Assembly (NCBI GenBank): GCA_036897095.1
Contig: JAYMSP010000264.1
Span: 1-62,437, forward strand
From: Plantago elongata
Taxonomy: Eukaryota > Streptophyta > Magnoliopsida > Lamiales > Plantaginaceae
DNA: 62,437 nucleotides
Direction of reading: 5' to 3'
Part shown: positions 1-11,583 of the stretch, one piece after another
Layout: each line of letters begins with the position of its first letter
Numbering within the stretch: position 1 is the first letter of the stretch
Notes under the pieces: model-generated
Seen by the model: only the letters and a program-made list of their open reading frames with translations
The model's database searches: none
Told to the model about the DNA's origin: nothing
Translations under genes and position numbers: made by a program

Positions 1-485
1 TTTTTATACCTTTTTATATTTTATTCAATTTCAAACGTGAATAACTCAAAAAATATAAATATAAAAAATATATAAAAATTACCAACGGATTCATCTCTTT
101 GAGATCTACGAATAGAGACCAATCTCGACTATTTTTTGATCATTCCATCTTGAACTCATTTTCTCTCTCAATTAAACTTATAATTGTAAAACAACCTCTC
201 AAAATATAATTGTATTAATTTCGACTTCTATACACTATTATAATATATTAATATATTTTTAACAAAATAAAAAATATTTTTTTTGAATTTTGAACCTTAA
301 TAAATTATAAAACAACTTAAAAAATACAATTTTATTTATTTCAACATCTCGACAATCTTATAATATGAATAATATGTAAATAAAAATAAAAAAAGTTAAA
401 TTTTTTATGACGTGACGATGACGCGTCACCACTCCATAAAAAATGCACGACGACGCATCATGAGGCGTCACTATTGGAGATGGTC
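1..485. repeat. Dispersed AT-rich repeat, copy A
   Basis: The stretch from about 10 to 400 matches 60405-60790 in the same orientation, including the shared words 'agagaccaatct', 'gtcattccatct' and 'gtaaaacaacctct'. The tail (about 405-485) is rich in CGTCA/GACGC words and ends in 'ggagatggtctta', a context common at ends of plant class II elements. The other copy carries a comparable GACGCG-rich block on its opposite side (60250-60350). No coding region is visible. A PIF/Harbinger-like origin is only a guess. Confidence 0.55.
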
Positions 486-2250
486 TTAGTAACCCTAACA
501 TTTAAAGCATTTATGCTAACTGAAATAGAATTATGACAGACTAACTCTAACTGTTCATTAGGGTTACACGACTTCAAAGAGAAAAAAGGATTAATTAGAG
601 TTTTAGTGATGTAATACACTCTTCAACAAAGTGCGCATTTATATAAAATGAAAAGTAAATTCATCAAACAACTATGTAATACAATTAGGGGTGTGCTCGA
701 GTAGAAAATTTTGGACTTTGGAAATTTGAGAATGGAAATTCGAAATCGGAATAAATATTTCACATCTCAATCCCGTCTCGAATAAAGTCGAGAATTCTCG
801 GAAATGGGACTTTAGAATTTCGGGCTCTCAAATAAATTTAATGCATATTCATCATCAAATTCAAACAATGAATTTTTCCTACAATATTTAAACAAATATA
901 TACAACATACGACATTTGATTTGGAAAAAGATTTAACCATAAGGTTTGTTTTGAAAATTTTTTGCTATGAAGAAGATATTCAATTGGAGCTGCAAATAGT
1001 ATTTAAGAAGAGAAGAATCTATCCTACCTTGTGGAGCAAGTGTTCTAGCCTTCTACGACTGATGTATAACACTCATGTTCCACTCTTCTTTTAAAGACCA
1101 TGTCCTACAAGTTTTGTGTTACTTGTAACTTGATTTAGTTTTGCAAGGATTACTTTTTGTATCGAACCTTTTCTCCTTTCAGTATTCCATCTGTTATTAC
1201 CCTTTTTTACACAAAACACTCAATTTAAATTTGTATTTTTCAATTTAAATTGATTTCAATCAATCCCTACATTTTTTAATTTAAATTGATTTCAATCAAT
1301 TCCTAAATTTTTATTAGATTTTGGTGCCTTCTCTAAATTGCAGCTGCTTACTTCTACTATTCCATTTAATAGTCTATTTTATGAGTTGGTCTTGTCAGAT
1401 AAAGAGTATTGTATTGCTTCTTTAGAAATTAGTGTATTTTTACTTACAAAATTTATATCCGAAGTCGCAGGAAGGTAAAATTGTGTCAATGAAAAATGCT
1501 CCCTCAATTCCGGAATATATTTTCACTTTGATTTTCTTGCAGTCAGATTTTTTTAATTTTAACTGTGAAATAATTTTAAGTTACAAATGTAAAATACTAA
1601 AAGTTTTTATATAATAAAACTTGGGCTGCCCATAAAACTTTAAGGGCTAAAGTTTTATTATTTAGTAGTTTTTGGGTGTTGCTATGGGCGAGATATTGCG
1701 TCTGTGAGATGCTTTGGTTCCAGGTTTGGTCATGCTGGTTTTTGTTTGTTTGTTTGTTAAGTTGTTAAAGGCTGTGAACTCTTTGCTTTGGTTTTGATTT
1801 AGGTGATCGGACTTTTTGTAATTTTGAGGGAACACTTCTGGTGTTCCGTTGAGGGTGGAATAAAATTTTACTTATCTACAAAAGATTATACTCATCCGTT
1901 TCGATTTTATCTTCTCGTATTTTATTTTAATCCATTTCATCTCTTAAATGAAAAATCTCTCTCATATTTTATACATTATCTTTTATACTTTACTTTTTCT
2001 ACTTTATCACCTCTCTCCTACTTTATTTAATTTTTTTCTAATTTATAATCTTGCCTCCTATTTTGTGTCCAGTTTAATTGATTATTTTATATTGTTATTT
2101 AAAATTAATTCATATTTAAAATTAAAAAATTAAACACCCAAAAGTGAAGGTAAAATTTTTATATCGGGACAAAGCAAGTACAATATAAAATGAGAACTTG
2201 TACAGTTGTACGAGTAAATAGAGGTGGTGGGCTAGGTGGGCACAGAAAGC
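486..2250. other. Intergenic, AT-rich; Stowaway relic
   Basis: No convincing gene; the open frames are short and lack domains. About 1850-2075 is a decayed member of the Stowaway-like family seen better preserved at 13165-13432 and 27890-28128; it shares phrases such as 'aaaaatctctctc', 'cctactttat' and a 'tgtgtcc' end. The final part is the upstream region of the AT-hook gene. Confidence 0.5.
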
Positions 2251-2439
2251 CCACACACAAAACAGGACAAAACTGGAACTCACGAACATCAACAGCAACA
2301 CAGTACAGTAGCTCAGAATCTGACATCGGAGAAGCTGAGAAGGACATCCAAAAGGGGAAAAAGAAGAAGGGGGAATCGCAACATAGGAGAATAAGGTCAG
2401 AAGAAGGTGGTGTTAGCCGTTGTTAGGGGCGGCGCGGCG

Positions 2440-2551
2440 CCGGATTAAAGCCGGAATCCGACCTAGGGAAAAGAGTCGAGGTTGGGAGCAGCAAGTTGTT
2501 GATCGGGAGCTACTTTTCTTCCAGGTTAATCGATCGATTTGCTTCTCTTAG
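2440..2551 (+). other. 5' leader exon of the AT-hook gene (part)
   Basis: A GC-rich stretch ends at 2551 with a good donor (gtaagt at 2552). The next acceptor that leads into the coding exon is at 4573-4574 (ttcctggcag). This implies a non-coding first exon and a 2.0-kb leader intron. The transcription start was not located; it probably lies somewhere in 2200-2440. Confidence 0.5.
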
Positions 2552-4610
2552 GTAAGTAGGGTTTTCAATTTAGGGTTTTTTTTTCCTGATTTAATGACTA
2601 TTTGCTTTGTTTATAACCCGGTTTTCTTGATTTATCGCGAGGCAAACATGCAATTATAGTCTTATATGATGTTGCATGAGATGGATTGATTAGAGGAGTA
2701 GTGGTGAGAATTGAGATAGATAGATTAGAAGTGTTCAGACTTCAGAGCCTGTTGTGACTATTTCGGTAACCTCGAAACATTCATTGCTTTAAAAGATATC
2801 GACATTAGAGCCATTTATCTGGATTACTGGGTAAAGTCCTTTTTGTTCTCTAAAGAGGCTTCGGCTGAGTCTCGAAACAATGTTTTGTAATTCCAGTATT
2901 TTTGAATTCTAATGAAGAGGTTAACTGCCATGCGTAGCCGTACAATGTATAGATGTTGTTCTTTAGAATGTCTTCTTGTGTAGTCCCCCGCCATTGACAA
3001 TTCAAATCTTGATGTGTTTAACCTTTTCTTGTCATCAAATTGTAGATGACGTAATTGTTGGAATTATGAAAATGCTTTAACATTGTATATCTTGAACATC
3101 GCGAAATGTAAAATATAACTTAAGGTGTGCCGTATCTCCTACCTTAGAAATGCTCAGTTAATTGCAGATCATATTCCAATCTGCTTATAGTCGTATTGAA
3201 TTTCGCGATTCTTCTATGTTTGAGAAGTTTTGACCTTTATATTCCGTCTCTTTTTTTCCTGCTTTGTTTATGAAGTACCTAGTTCACTCATTAGGTTTAT
3301 TTCTTGTTATTTAGGATGTTTTTTAATTAGTTTCACATAATAGTATAGCTCATAACTAAATATGATGCAGTAGGCTAGGAGGGTTGTTTTTTATAGAGCT
3401 ACTTCGCTCCCAGTCAGCTATGCACTATTTCGAGGGATTTGTATGTTACTACTATAGAGTATTCGACTTCTCTTTTGGATTTTTTTTTATAAGATTCATT
3501 GCTGGCATTTTTTGGATAATTTTGACAGAGGAAGTTTGTGTGCTTCCTTTTGTGACTTTTGGTCATCTTCCTATCATTTGTCTGCTTGTCGGGAAAATAA
3601 AATAATAATGCGCATGACTAGATTTTCAGAATGCTCTAGTACAATAACCATATTGAGAACTTCATATTTTATTTTATGTCCTTCTGAACCTCAAGTCCCT
3701 TAATCATCACATAAAGAAAAAAAAATTCTCTCTTCTCTATCCGGTCTCCTGAATTACCCAAGAAGAAAGAGCACCTACTCAGAGGCGAGGCTACGGAAAT
3801 TCAATTGCCTATACAATCATATGTGGCTACTTTTTGTTTAGCGAATATATAGGATTTGATTTGTTTGGTTACATAGCAGTCTTCAATGCATGTGTATATA
3901 TAAAAGGTGATTTTGGTGCTGCGAAAGCTTCGTTTTGGAGCAAAATAAAAATAGACTAATAATGAACCCTAAGGACTGATTGGTATGGAACTAAAATTCA
4001 GAAAATCGGGTTAAAAACACCTAAAACTTTACAAAACCTAAGGTTTTAATTCAATAACAATCAATCCCTACACTTACATATAAAAAAACAATTTCCTAAT
4101 TTGATTTGAACTCTATTAGGTAATAACTAGCAATTTCCTAATTTCACTTGAACTCTATAAAGTAACTTTTCTATAAATATAAGAAGAGTGAGTCTCTGCA
4201 GTGACAGTGTTATAGGAAGACTAAAAAAGTACATTACATATATATTGAAAAAACATTATAGATTTTACTATAAACATCCGTGATATACATTATATAAAAA
4301 ATGATAGAAATCATTCACTCAAAAAACATTACTGGTATTGTTTGAAATATTACACATATACTTAAAAACATCAATCCGTCTCTTAGGTCTCTCACTTATA
4401 CACGTTTCTTTCAAAACTTTGTGATACTAGAACTTTATAATAATAAAAACAATATTGTTCTAATAATAATAATGATGATGATGATATAGTAGGACTCTGG
4501 GTCCGTAAATGTTCATTAATCTTCAAAGTTTAATTATGTCTTGTATTAAAGATCTGCTGTTCTTTTCCTGGCAGGCTAGTGAACAACTTCAATTTGCTAA
4601 CTTTGTAATT

Positions 4611-5840
4611 ATGAATCAAGTTCATCAAGGAGAGAGCTCTGGTGGTCCTTCAGGCCTGCCTCAGAAGCGAAGACGGGGTCGTCCCCGAAAAAATCCGGGT
4701 CTAAGGCACGCTCAAGCTGCTCAACCGCCTCCCGGTTTTGAAGGAGCAAGAGAGCCTCATGCTTCCAGAGTGAATACTGTGGGGACCGATTATATGGTGG
4801 GTCAGGTAGTGACTGGTGTAATTGAGGCATCCTTTGAAGCTGGTTATTTGCTTAGTGTAAGGATCGGAAACTCTTCGAGCAGCTTCAGGGGTGTTGTTTT
4901 TAAGCCAGGCCAATGTGTCCCAGTAACCGCGGAAAATGATGTTGCACCTAATCTCCAAATGATCAAAAGAAATAATGTGCAACTTCCAACTGAGAACCAG
5001 GGTCGCACTGTGCAAACACCATCAAAACGTAGATATGTAACACAGAAGTCAGTTCCCTCTGTTCCGCCGGTGGGCATAAGAGGCAATGTGGTTCCTGTGA
5101 TACTTAAACCTCCCGGTCCTCCGAATGGACAGCCAAAGTCCAACCACATAGGTTCTAGTGCATCTCAAAGTGGTCATGTGTTGGATTTTGGAGACAAAAG
5201 TGTTCACATGGTAGAACCGATATCTATGTTACCACCGGATAGATCTATACCAGTTGGCCAGATTTTCGCAACTGCACAAGCTCAGCGTCTCAATGAAGGA
5301 ACTAAACAGAATGCTAATGGTTCTTTCAATATAAACACTGTCGAGGTTGGACAAGGAAATAAAATGAATCCAGTGACGCCGACAGAGACTGATACATCTG
5401 GATCGTCAGAAACGTCTGAGAGTAAAAGCGAGGATGGTGGGGATGCAATGAAACCTCTGGAAGATGCGGGTATTGTATCGAATCAAGGAACTGACAGTAC
5501 CAATCAGCCATTTTCTGTTGACTCGTTTCAAACTGCTTCTGTTACAGCAGCTCCTTTGTTTGGATACGGGACTGGAAGAATGACTGAGCTTTTACAGGTG
5601 AGATAAAGGAGCAAGTTAATTTATTTTGTACATCGTTAACAAAATAAAGAGATTAGATGTTTATGTTTCATATGTTCTTTTGTTTATCATCCCTATGGTT
5701 AATTGTTTTTGCAGGCTGTTCAAGAAAATATTAAGGATAGCCCAGTTCAAATGGTTAAACAACCAACTCCTGAATCTGAAGTTGGGTTTCATCAGGTTGC
5801 AACTCAGACTGACGCACAAAACGAACCAAGTGCTCCATAA
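4611..5840 (+). CDS. MNM1-like: AT-hook protein, METABOLIC NETWORK MODULATOR 1-like
   Basis: Predicted nuclear DNA-binding protein of 370 aa. Coding exons: 4611-5597 and 5715-5840; the exon before them (to 2551) is leader. The start is the first ATG after the acceptor at 4574; upstream in-frame ATGs lie in the intron. A single AT-hook sits near the N-terminus (about residues 18-29, RRRGRPRKNPG, the GRP core that binds the AT minor groove). It is followed by PPPGF and a conserved block at about 60-95 (GQVVTGVIEASFEAGYLL then SFRGVVFKPG) typical of this plant family. The rest is polar, low in complexity and probably disordered. Exon 1 ends at a codon boundary and exon 2 adds 41 residues ending NEPSAP. 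The family name and the link to Arabidopsis At5g54930 are from memory. Direct targets cannot be read from sequence. Confidence 0.85.
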
Positions 5841-7015
5841 CAAGTTGCTTCACGTAGCATCCGATGCAGGGTGTACAGGTTTCATATGAGATCTTTTTTC
5901 GAATCTAGAAGTTGGAGCATGTAGCATGGCGGTCCTATTGATGGGAATTTGTTGATCGTCTGTGTCTCGCGAGGGACCATTTTTCAATGGCAATCAGACA
6001 GTAGGAAGTAGCCATAATATGTTTCTTTTAGTTTAGGTTAATCTTACCTTTTTTATGTTGAAGATTGTTAGTTGAATTTTTTTTTCTTGCCTTGTAATTT
6101 TCCAAATACTATTTGTTTTCAGAATCACAGCGCTGTTATTGTTATCTTTTATCGTATCTTGTCAGTTGAGTGCTCTGTAGCTCTAAGTCTCCCGTTGGAT
6201 ATGTTTGTTTTCCCGTTGATTGTCACTGGAGTTGTGTGACTCAACGGAATCTGGTGCTTAGTTTCTAATCCGAAAATTGTATTTAGACTCAACGGAATCT
6301 GGTGGCTTTGATACAAAGTAAAACAATAGCGTACGTATCTCAAGTGAAATTGTATTTAGAGTATTTTCATTATGGACTTATTTTGCCAATTTAAAAATGT
6401 ATCTCTTAATTCTTCCTAATTAAACTTAATTTTTTTTTCCTTTTGTTGAATACCTTGTTTATTGGTTAATACTATGAATTAAAAATTCTACAGGTCTTTA
6501 ATATTTTTCTCAATTTAATTATACTTTTCTTAATATAAGTAATTTCTGAAATTAATTGTAAAATCAGAAATAATTTTAAGATCAAATTGAAAATTTTAAT
6601 TGAAATTAAAAAACAAAAATTGGAATTGGACAATGAACTCCATCGGACAAAAACTTGGGGAAGGACAATAAGTTACAAATTTTTTCTTTCTTGAATTTCT
6701 TTTTTATTTTAAATATTTTATTTATTAGTTTGTTGAATATTATAATTTAAAAAATATAATTTTAAATATAGAATAAATATATAACTTATTTTAATTCATA
6801 ATTAAATTTTCAAACTGCATTAAAACTTGTGAAAGATGTGTTTGATTCAATTAATTTTTTTTAACCATTTGAACCTATATGTAATTATTAATAGATATTT
6901 GAATGTCTATGTAATTGTTCATTTAGTAGAAACTAATTCGAGAAGAAGTCATCTAAAGGGGTGGTATATAATATTTTCTCATAAAATATAATTCACAAAT
7001 TTAATAATTATCTTT
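5841..7015. other. 3' UTR then AT-rich intergenic DNA
   Basis: About 5841-6150 is the probable 3' UTR of the AT-hook gene. After that the DNA is very AT-rich to 7015. A short direct repeat, 'gactcaacggaatctggtg', occurs at about 6238 and 6287. No gene is visible. Confidence 0.5.
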
Positions 7016-7019
7016 TTAG

Positions 7020-7965
7020 AAAGAATGAAAATTCCATTCATAAAAAGAAGAGTACAAGTTGAAGAGACAAGCTTCAACAAAGCAATGGCAAAAAGGTACA
7101 AATTACATCAGAAAAATAGACTACGATCTATGAAAGACACAAGACAAATGCACTTAAAGGCAACTTCATGTAATCAAATGGAAGTACACCAAAGCCATTA
7201 GAGTTGATTCCGATATTCCAACTGAGTTTGTCCGCTAAACTGTTGGCTTCCCTGCGGATATGTCGGACAGTGGCATTAGCAAAGGAGCTCACAAGGCCAC
7301 TGAGTTACTGATATAAGTGGCCAGCAGCTCCATTGTGCTGCTTGTTGGTCAGAATGCCTTGTATAACTAAAAGGTTGTCTCCTTCCAACTCAACACAGCC
7401 TAGATTTTGGGCTAAGAGGAGTGCTAGGCGTGCTGCGTAGGCCTCTGCCATCTCAGTCAACAGGGCACCCTGCAGTCTTCTCCGCGACCAGGCTAGTACG
7501 AGCCCTGTGTGGTCTCGGATCACCACTGCAATTCCACCTGGTTGGTTATGGGAGGGGGTGGATGCATCAAAATTGGCTTTAACCCAGCCTTGTGGAGGGA
7601 CAGTCCATGGACCATGAGTTGTGGGGCAATGGGAGGCATTACTCCGCCCAACAGAGTTGCAGACATTCACCTTAAAGAAGGAGACGTACCGTCTGGCAAA
7701 GTTAACCGACTCCATGGGGGAATATCGGAATGCTCACAGAGAACACGATTCTGGTTGTACCAAATACACCAGCAAGAGGTGACAAAGAAAGCAAACTCAT
7801 TAGCATCCATACGAACGAACTCCATTAATCCAATCCCAAACCGTATCACAGGCCACAGGGGAAAAAAATCGATGAAGCAGGGATATTCGCAAGAGCCCAG
7901 TACACTCGAGAAGTGACAATCACGTAAAGTGTGAATGGCTGTCCCGGAATTACCATTGCAGACTT
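7020..7965 (-). mobile_element. LINE 3' fragment: zinc-binding region and RNase H
   Basis: On the minus strand, 7305-7660 encodes a plant-LINE-type RNase H fold: WVKANFDAS, then GGIAVVIRDHTGLVLAWSRR, then EAYAARLALLLAQNLG and VELEGDNLLVIQGI. These match the first strand with its catalytic Asp, the AEA(Y)A helix and the E-x-D block. Upstream, 7667-7960 gives FVTSCWCIWYNQNRVLCE and HTLRDCHFSS, the reverse-transcriptase zinc-binding region, but in a shifted frame. The reading frame is therefore broken and the RT and endonuclease parts are missing. It is a dead 5'-truncated non-LTR retrotransposon. Confidence 0.8.
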
Positions 7966-8044
7966 AATAATATTTTACACGAATCAAGCTTACAAAATAT
8001 TTCATCATCCCTTTTAGACAGCTTTTAAAAATCTCTCCAATGAT

Positions 8045-8150
8045 ACCATTTTTTTTAAACGGTTAAAGCGTGACTCGAATCCCAGCATATTGACTGGAAT
8101 TGACTCGAATCTCAACCTATTGACTGAAATTGAAACGTATTACCAACTGA
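8045..8150 (-). repeat. tRNA-derived SINE copy (degenerate)
   Basis: Read on the minus strand this contains two 'attcgagtca' box-B-like words and ends 'taaccgtttaaaaaaaa', the same 3' organisation as the copies at 16560-16650 and 60175-60240. The box B region is partly duplicated. Non-coding and decayed. Confidence 0.5.
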
Positions 8151-8225
8151 ATTGTATTTCGTTATCTCTCTCTAATGATACTTACTCTATTAAAAATGTA
8201 TATATATGTTAAATATATGGTAACA

Positions 8226-8790
8226 CTAACTCTCTCGTTCAGATTTTATTTCCTCCACTGATTCTTCAGCAGCCCAACAATCTTCAAGAATCAATTTCTG
8301 TAGCGTATCGATTTCTCCAATTCCAACTGGAACCTCCTTCTTCAAGTAAGGAGAACGCTTAATAATCAGCGTCTCAAGTTGTCGAAAATGTTCACTTTCA
8401 AATCTCCATTCCTTCAAGTATTAAGTGTATAACCATTCCATTTTGAGGTACTTCAGTTGAAAGTTTGCAGTCATGCTCCTAGTCAGATCGAAATTTGTTA
8501 CTGCGGTAAGCGTTTGAAGGCCTGAACAACTGATCTCACTGAGTGCTGGACATGCCATGATGCTTCCTTCCAGTAAAATACATGTTTTAGACGTGACATC
8601 TCCCAGATTCCAGATGGCAAATCCAATTTGTGGTCACCATAGCTAGTCGGCCATGATCTGCTAAAAATAAGCGTTCGTAATTTTGATATCGATTCATCAA
8701 TTACTAGCGGCCCCTGGTAATCTCAAGGACTATGAAGGAAAATGTGAAAGTACCTCAAGTTGGTCAATTGATATAGAACACTGAGTTGAT
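8226..8790 (-). pseudogene. Relic of an R1-type NLR gene, LRR and C-terminal part
   Basis: The minus strand reads, in broken frames, SISKLRTLIFSRSWPTS, KLDLPSGIWEMSRLKHV, LQTLTAVTNFDL, FQLKYLKMEWLYT (stop), then an open piece at 8226-8417 with LETLIIKRSPYLKKEVPVG, GEIDTLQKLILED and AAEESVEEIK. This is the end of the leucine-rich repeat of CC-NB-LRR proteins of the late blight R1 type: LRRs such as 'LPSGIWEMSRLKHV', and the closing 'EVPVGIGEIDTLQ..LED'. No NB-ARC domain is present. At least one stop and one frame change show that it is dead. Confidence 0.7.
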
Positions 8791-8799
8791 ATTCCTCTC

Positions 8800-9360
8800 T
8801 GATAAATTAAGGTTGGAATTCCTTTTTTTTTGCCTCTCAGTGAGATCCAATGGCCAATAAGTGAAAATGAAAATCAAGGACATATGATGGTAGTGTAAAT
8901 TTTAACAAAACATTTAGGATAAAATCGAAAAACTTTTCACACTCATAACGTGTGTCTTTATTTTTAATTAAATTTTAATAGACGATCACTAGGAAATAGA
9001 GTGATCATCTTGTAATCAATTGTGTATGGAACGGGCTACCATGCTAACGTTTAAGCATTACATTCAAACTGCATATTTCAAATTGGATTAAATTCTCATG
9101 ATTTCACCTCAAATGTGTAATGTTCAAACCGTTGTGGTTCCATTTTAGCCCTTGCCCTTGTGTGTATGGATACATCCCCTTATGAGTGTGATACCCGTGT
9201 CATATTGCATGTGGATGTCACACTCGTAGGGGGTGTACCGGGGGAGACCCGGCAAGTCCAATAAGCTTTCTCTTCCTGCCATTCTATTGAAGAAAAGAAG
9301 GTTGACAAAGTTTGCTGCAGTCAGTTTAAAAACTAGAACGATATTCCAGAACTAGGATCA
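8800..9360. other. Intergenic
   Basis: No gene seen. About 9160-9260 contains a GC-richer phrase ('ggggtgtaccgggggagacccgg') that resembles 51375-51400 ('ggggtgcagcggggagtcccg'), possibly a shared repeat. The rest is featureless. Confidence 0.4.
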
Positions 9361-9362
9361 TC

Positions 9363-9440
9363 GAATTGGGTACCAGATTTGTTGTGAATTGCAACCAAGT
9401 GGTGGTGTTATAGAAACAGGCTCCTTTCCACTCCAAGATT
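9363..9440 (-). pseudogene. Orphan copy of exon 1 of the papain-fold gene
   Basis: The minus strand encodes ILEWKGACFYNTTTWLQF and then shifts frame. This matches ILDWKGACFYNNTAWLQF in exon 1 of the gene at 11584-17195, base for base over about 80 nt with scattered differences. The rest of the gene is absent here. It lies in the 3' flank of the DTW gene, in the same orientation as the parent gene about 7.5 kb away. It is probably a remnant of a tandem duplicate that was deleted. Confidence 0.75.
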
Positions 9441-9458
9441 AAATCCAGATGAGTTCAT

Positions 9459-10403
9459 TCAAGCTGAAGATGAGGCTTTAGATTGTTTGCTTAGTCTTTC
9501 ATCTTTACACCGCCTCTGATCTCCCACCATGGATTCAAACAAGTCGAGCAGACCGTCCAATCCCTCAGACGGAACCTCTCCCAACGCCTTTAACGTGTAC
9601 ACAATGCTTTCAATTGTGGACATATATCCAGCCTTTGGCTGGTTCCTGACTTCCCTGTACAGACTCGGCCTGTCTATATCCAACCGTATATGCGGCAACA
9701 TCTTCAACCAGGGATTCTCCTTGTACATTCTCCTAGCCTTCGCCCATGTCCCATCCAACACGATCAAATTCTTAACCTCAAAATCTACAACCTCCACATC
9801 AACTGAATCATCACTCGGAAACAAAAGTGCCGATCCACGAGGAATTTTAATGTCAAACTCTTCACATTCACTGTTCTCTTGAAGCTTTTTTACCGTAAAA
9901 CCGTTCCCTCGGTTATAGGAAGCAACAAACTGGTCGAAATCGGTTATGCTTGGCAGTTGACTATGCGTAAAGGAGTTAATAGCTCCAAATTGTTTAATCA
10001 TAAAATCAACACTCTCGCCATGTTCGTAATTTATTTTGGTTGGCATTTCATCAAACAGGTGGTGGGCATGAGGAAACCGAACAAGGAAGTTGGCCTCGGT
10101 ATTAACATCTGAAACGGTGATGACATCAACGTTCCGAAGGCCAAGTCTTGCAATTCTAGCTGAATTGAGAGGATGTTTTTTCTCTAGGCTGTGTTGGAGA
10201 ATGGTGACAGCAATGGAGTTGTGGAGAATGGGAAATTTTAGACGGTTGCAGAGGCAGATCTGGGTTGGTTTGGAACAAACTGAGCAGGTGGGTCTCTTTG
10301 AGGGGGGTTCAGATACCATGCTCATTGTTAGGGTTCGAGAAATGGGGCTGCCGTGTGATCGGTTGGGAACGGAGTGTACTGCCGAGCTCCATGATAATAC
10401 CAT
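9459..10403 (-). CDS. DTW-domain tRNA-uridine aminocarboxypropyltransferase
   Basis: Intronless 314-aa gene. The DTW/TapT family transfers the 3-amino-3-carboxypropyl group of S-adenosylmethionine to N3 of uridine in tRNA (acp3U). Visible: an N-terminal zinc-type cluster CSVCSKPTQICLCNRL at about residues 40-55; LQHSLEKKHPLNSARIA at about 68-84, the family's conserved 'H..E...NTA/SARL' region; the name-giving motif LDGTWAKARRM at about 216-226, here D-x-T-W as in many members; and RPSLYREVRNQPKAGYMSTI at about 244-263, followed by the helix with E264. Start: the first in-frame Met (10403) gives about 37 residues before the Cys cluster; Met27 or Met29 are alternatives. The basic, Ser-rich N-terminus could be an organelle presequence but this is not clear. 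Arabidopsis At5g54880 is, from memory, the counterpart. Confidence 0.88.
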   Translation of the reverse strand: MVLSWSSAVHSVPNRSHGSPISRTLTMSMVSEPPSKRPTCSVCSKPTQICLCNRLKFPILHNSIAVTILQHSLEKKHPLNSARIARLGLRNVDVITVSDVNTEANFLVRFPHAHHLFDEMPTKINYEHGESVDFMIKQFGAINSFTHSQLPSITDFDQFVASYNRGNGFTVKKLQENSECEEFDIKIPRGSALLFPSDDSVDVEVVDFEVKNLIVLDGTWAKARRMYKENPWLKMLPHIRLDIDRPSLYREVRNQPKAGYMSTIESIVYTLKALGEVPSEGLDGLLDLFESMVGDQRRCKDERLSKQSKASSSA

Positions 10404-10499
10404 ATTTTACGGAACAAAACAAAGGGGATATGTTTTCAGAGATGTCTAGGCTAAAAATGTTCACCATAACGTGTAGTATGGTATACTGAATTTCGGGAA

Positions 10500-11583
10500 A
10501 AAAAAAAATATATATATATATATAAATATACAATTACTATTATAAATTTTAAATTAAAATACACATTCCTCTTTAAGAGTTTGGATACATTTTTTAAAAA
10601 ATGAGAATATCAATGTTACAATCATGTTACATCATTTTAATGAATATATCATTCAATCTATCAATCTAATAAAATTAGAATACATTATACAAAGTCCGCA
10701 TTTGACAGGATAAACCTGTAACCTCTGGATTATGACACCTCATACAAATTTATCTATAATATAAATACAAATTTATATATCTACTTTTATGATTTGAGTT
10801 ATGCTACTAAACGTTAGGCTAAACGTCACCTTTTATACCATCTCATGTGCGGTTATCATTTCCCTTTTACTTGGTAGAACAAATTTGCATGCTATATATT
10901 ACAGTTCCCTTTTGACGAGCTATTATTCTGCCTTGTTACACTTAACAACATTAGCTTATTGCCAGAAAACTACTCTCTGAGTACTTCCGCCTAACAACGG
11001 CTAATTTTGGTTTTTCCCCTCTAATTTTCCCTCCGTATGTCGGCTCTGTTCTCTTCTTCTAGCAGAATTGAACTCAATTGAACTAATTTGTAGTGTAGAA
11101 ACAACTAAGCAAAATCTGAACTGAACCGTACTGAAATTAATAGTTTCCAGATGAAAAGGACGAGAGCCTTAGTTGTTGATTGGAGGCTTGGAGCATTAAA
11201 AATGCACAAGAAACTTTGATCGAAAAGTACAGGGAAAGTCAGGGAATAAAAATGTGATAAATTCATAAAGATCAAGCTTACTGTTTGTTAAAAGAGCTTT
11301 CTGGTTTCTTCATACAGATTTGCTTTCCAAAACCAAAGATCTGCTTTCTGAATTTATCTTTCTAGAAAGGCAGAGAAGCTAAATAACAGTATGGGAGATC
11401 AACATATAAATCACCATTCAGATTATTCACCGTGTATAACATATATATCTTATAGAGTATGCTTGTTTGTTTTGCATAATCAGCCTGTACCGTAATATAC
11501 AAGAGTGTACAGAAATATAACCTAAACTTATACTGTTACATCAGTTGTGACTAACCTGAACATAATAGTGACTTGAGCATATA
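10500..11583. other. Intergenic
   Basis: Starts with a short A/TA microsatellite (10500-10530), then AT-rich DNA. About 11400-11583 is likely 3' UTR of the papain-fold gene on the minus strand. Nothing else recognised. Confidence 0.45.

Noticed and set aside
2190..2426. A 78-aa frame upstream of the AT-hook gene as a coding gene or uORF.
   Set aside because: It has low-complexity content, no homologue that I recognise, and the transcription start is not known, so leader use cannot be claimed.
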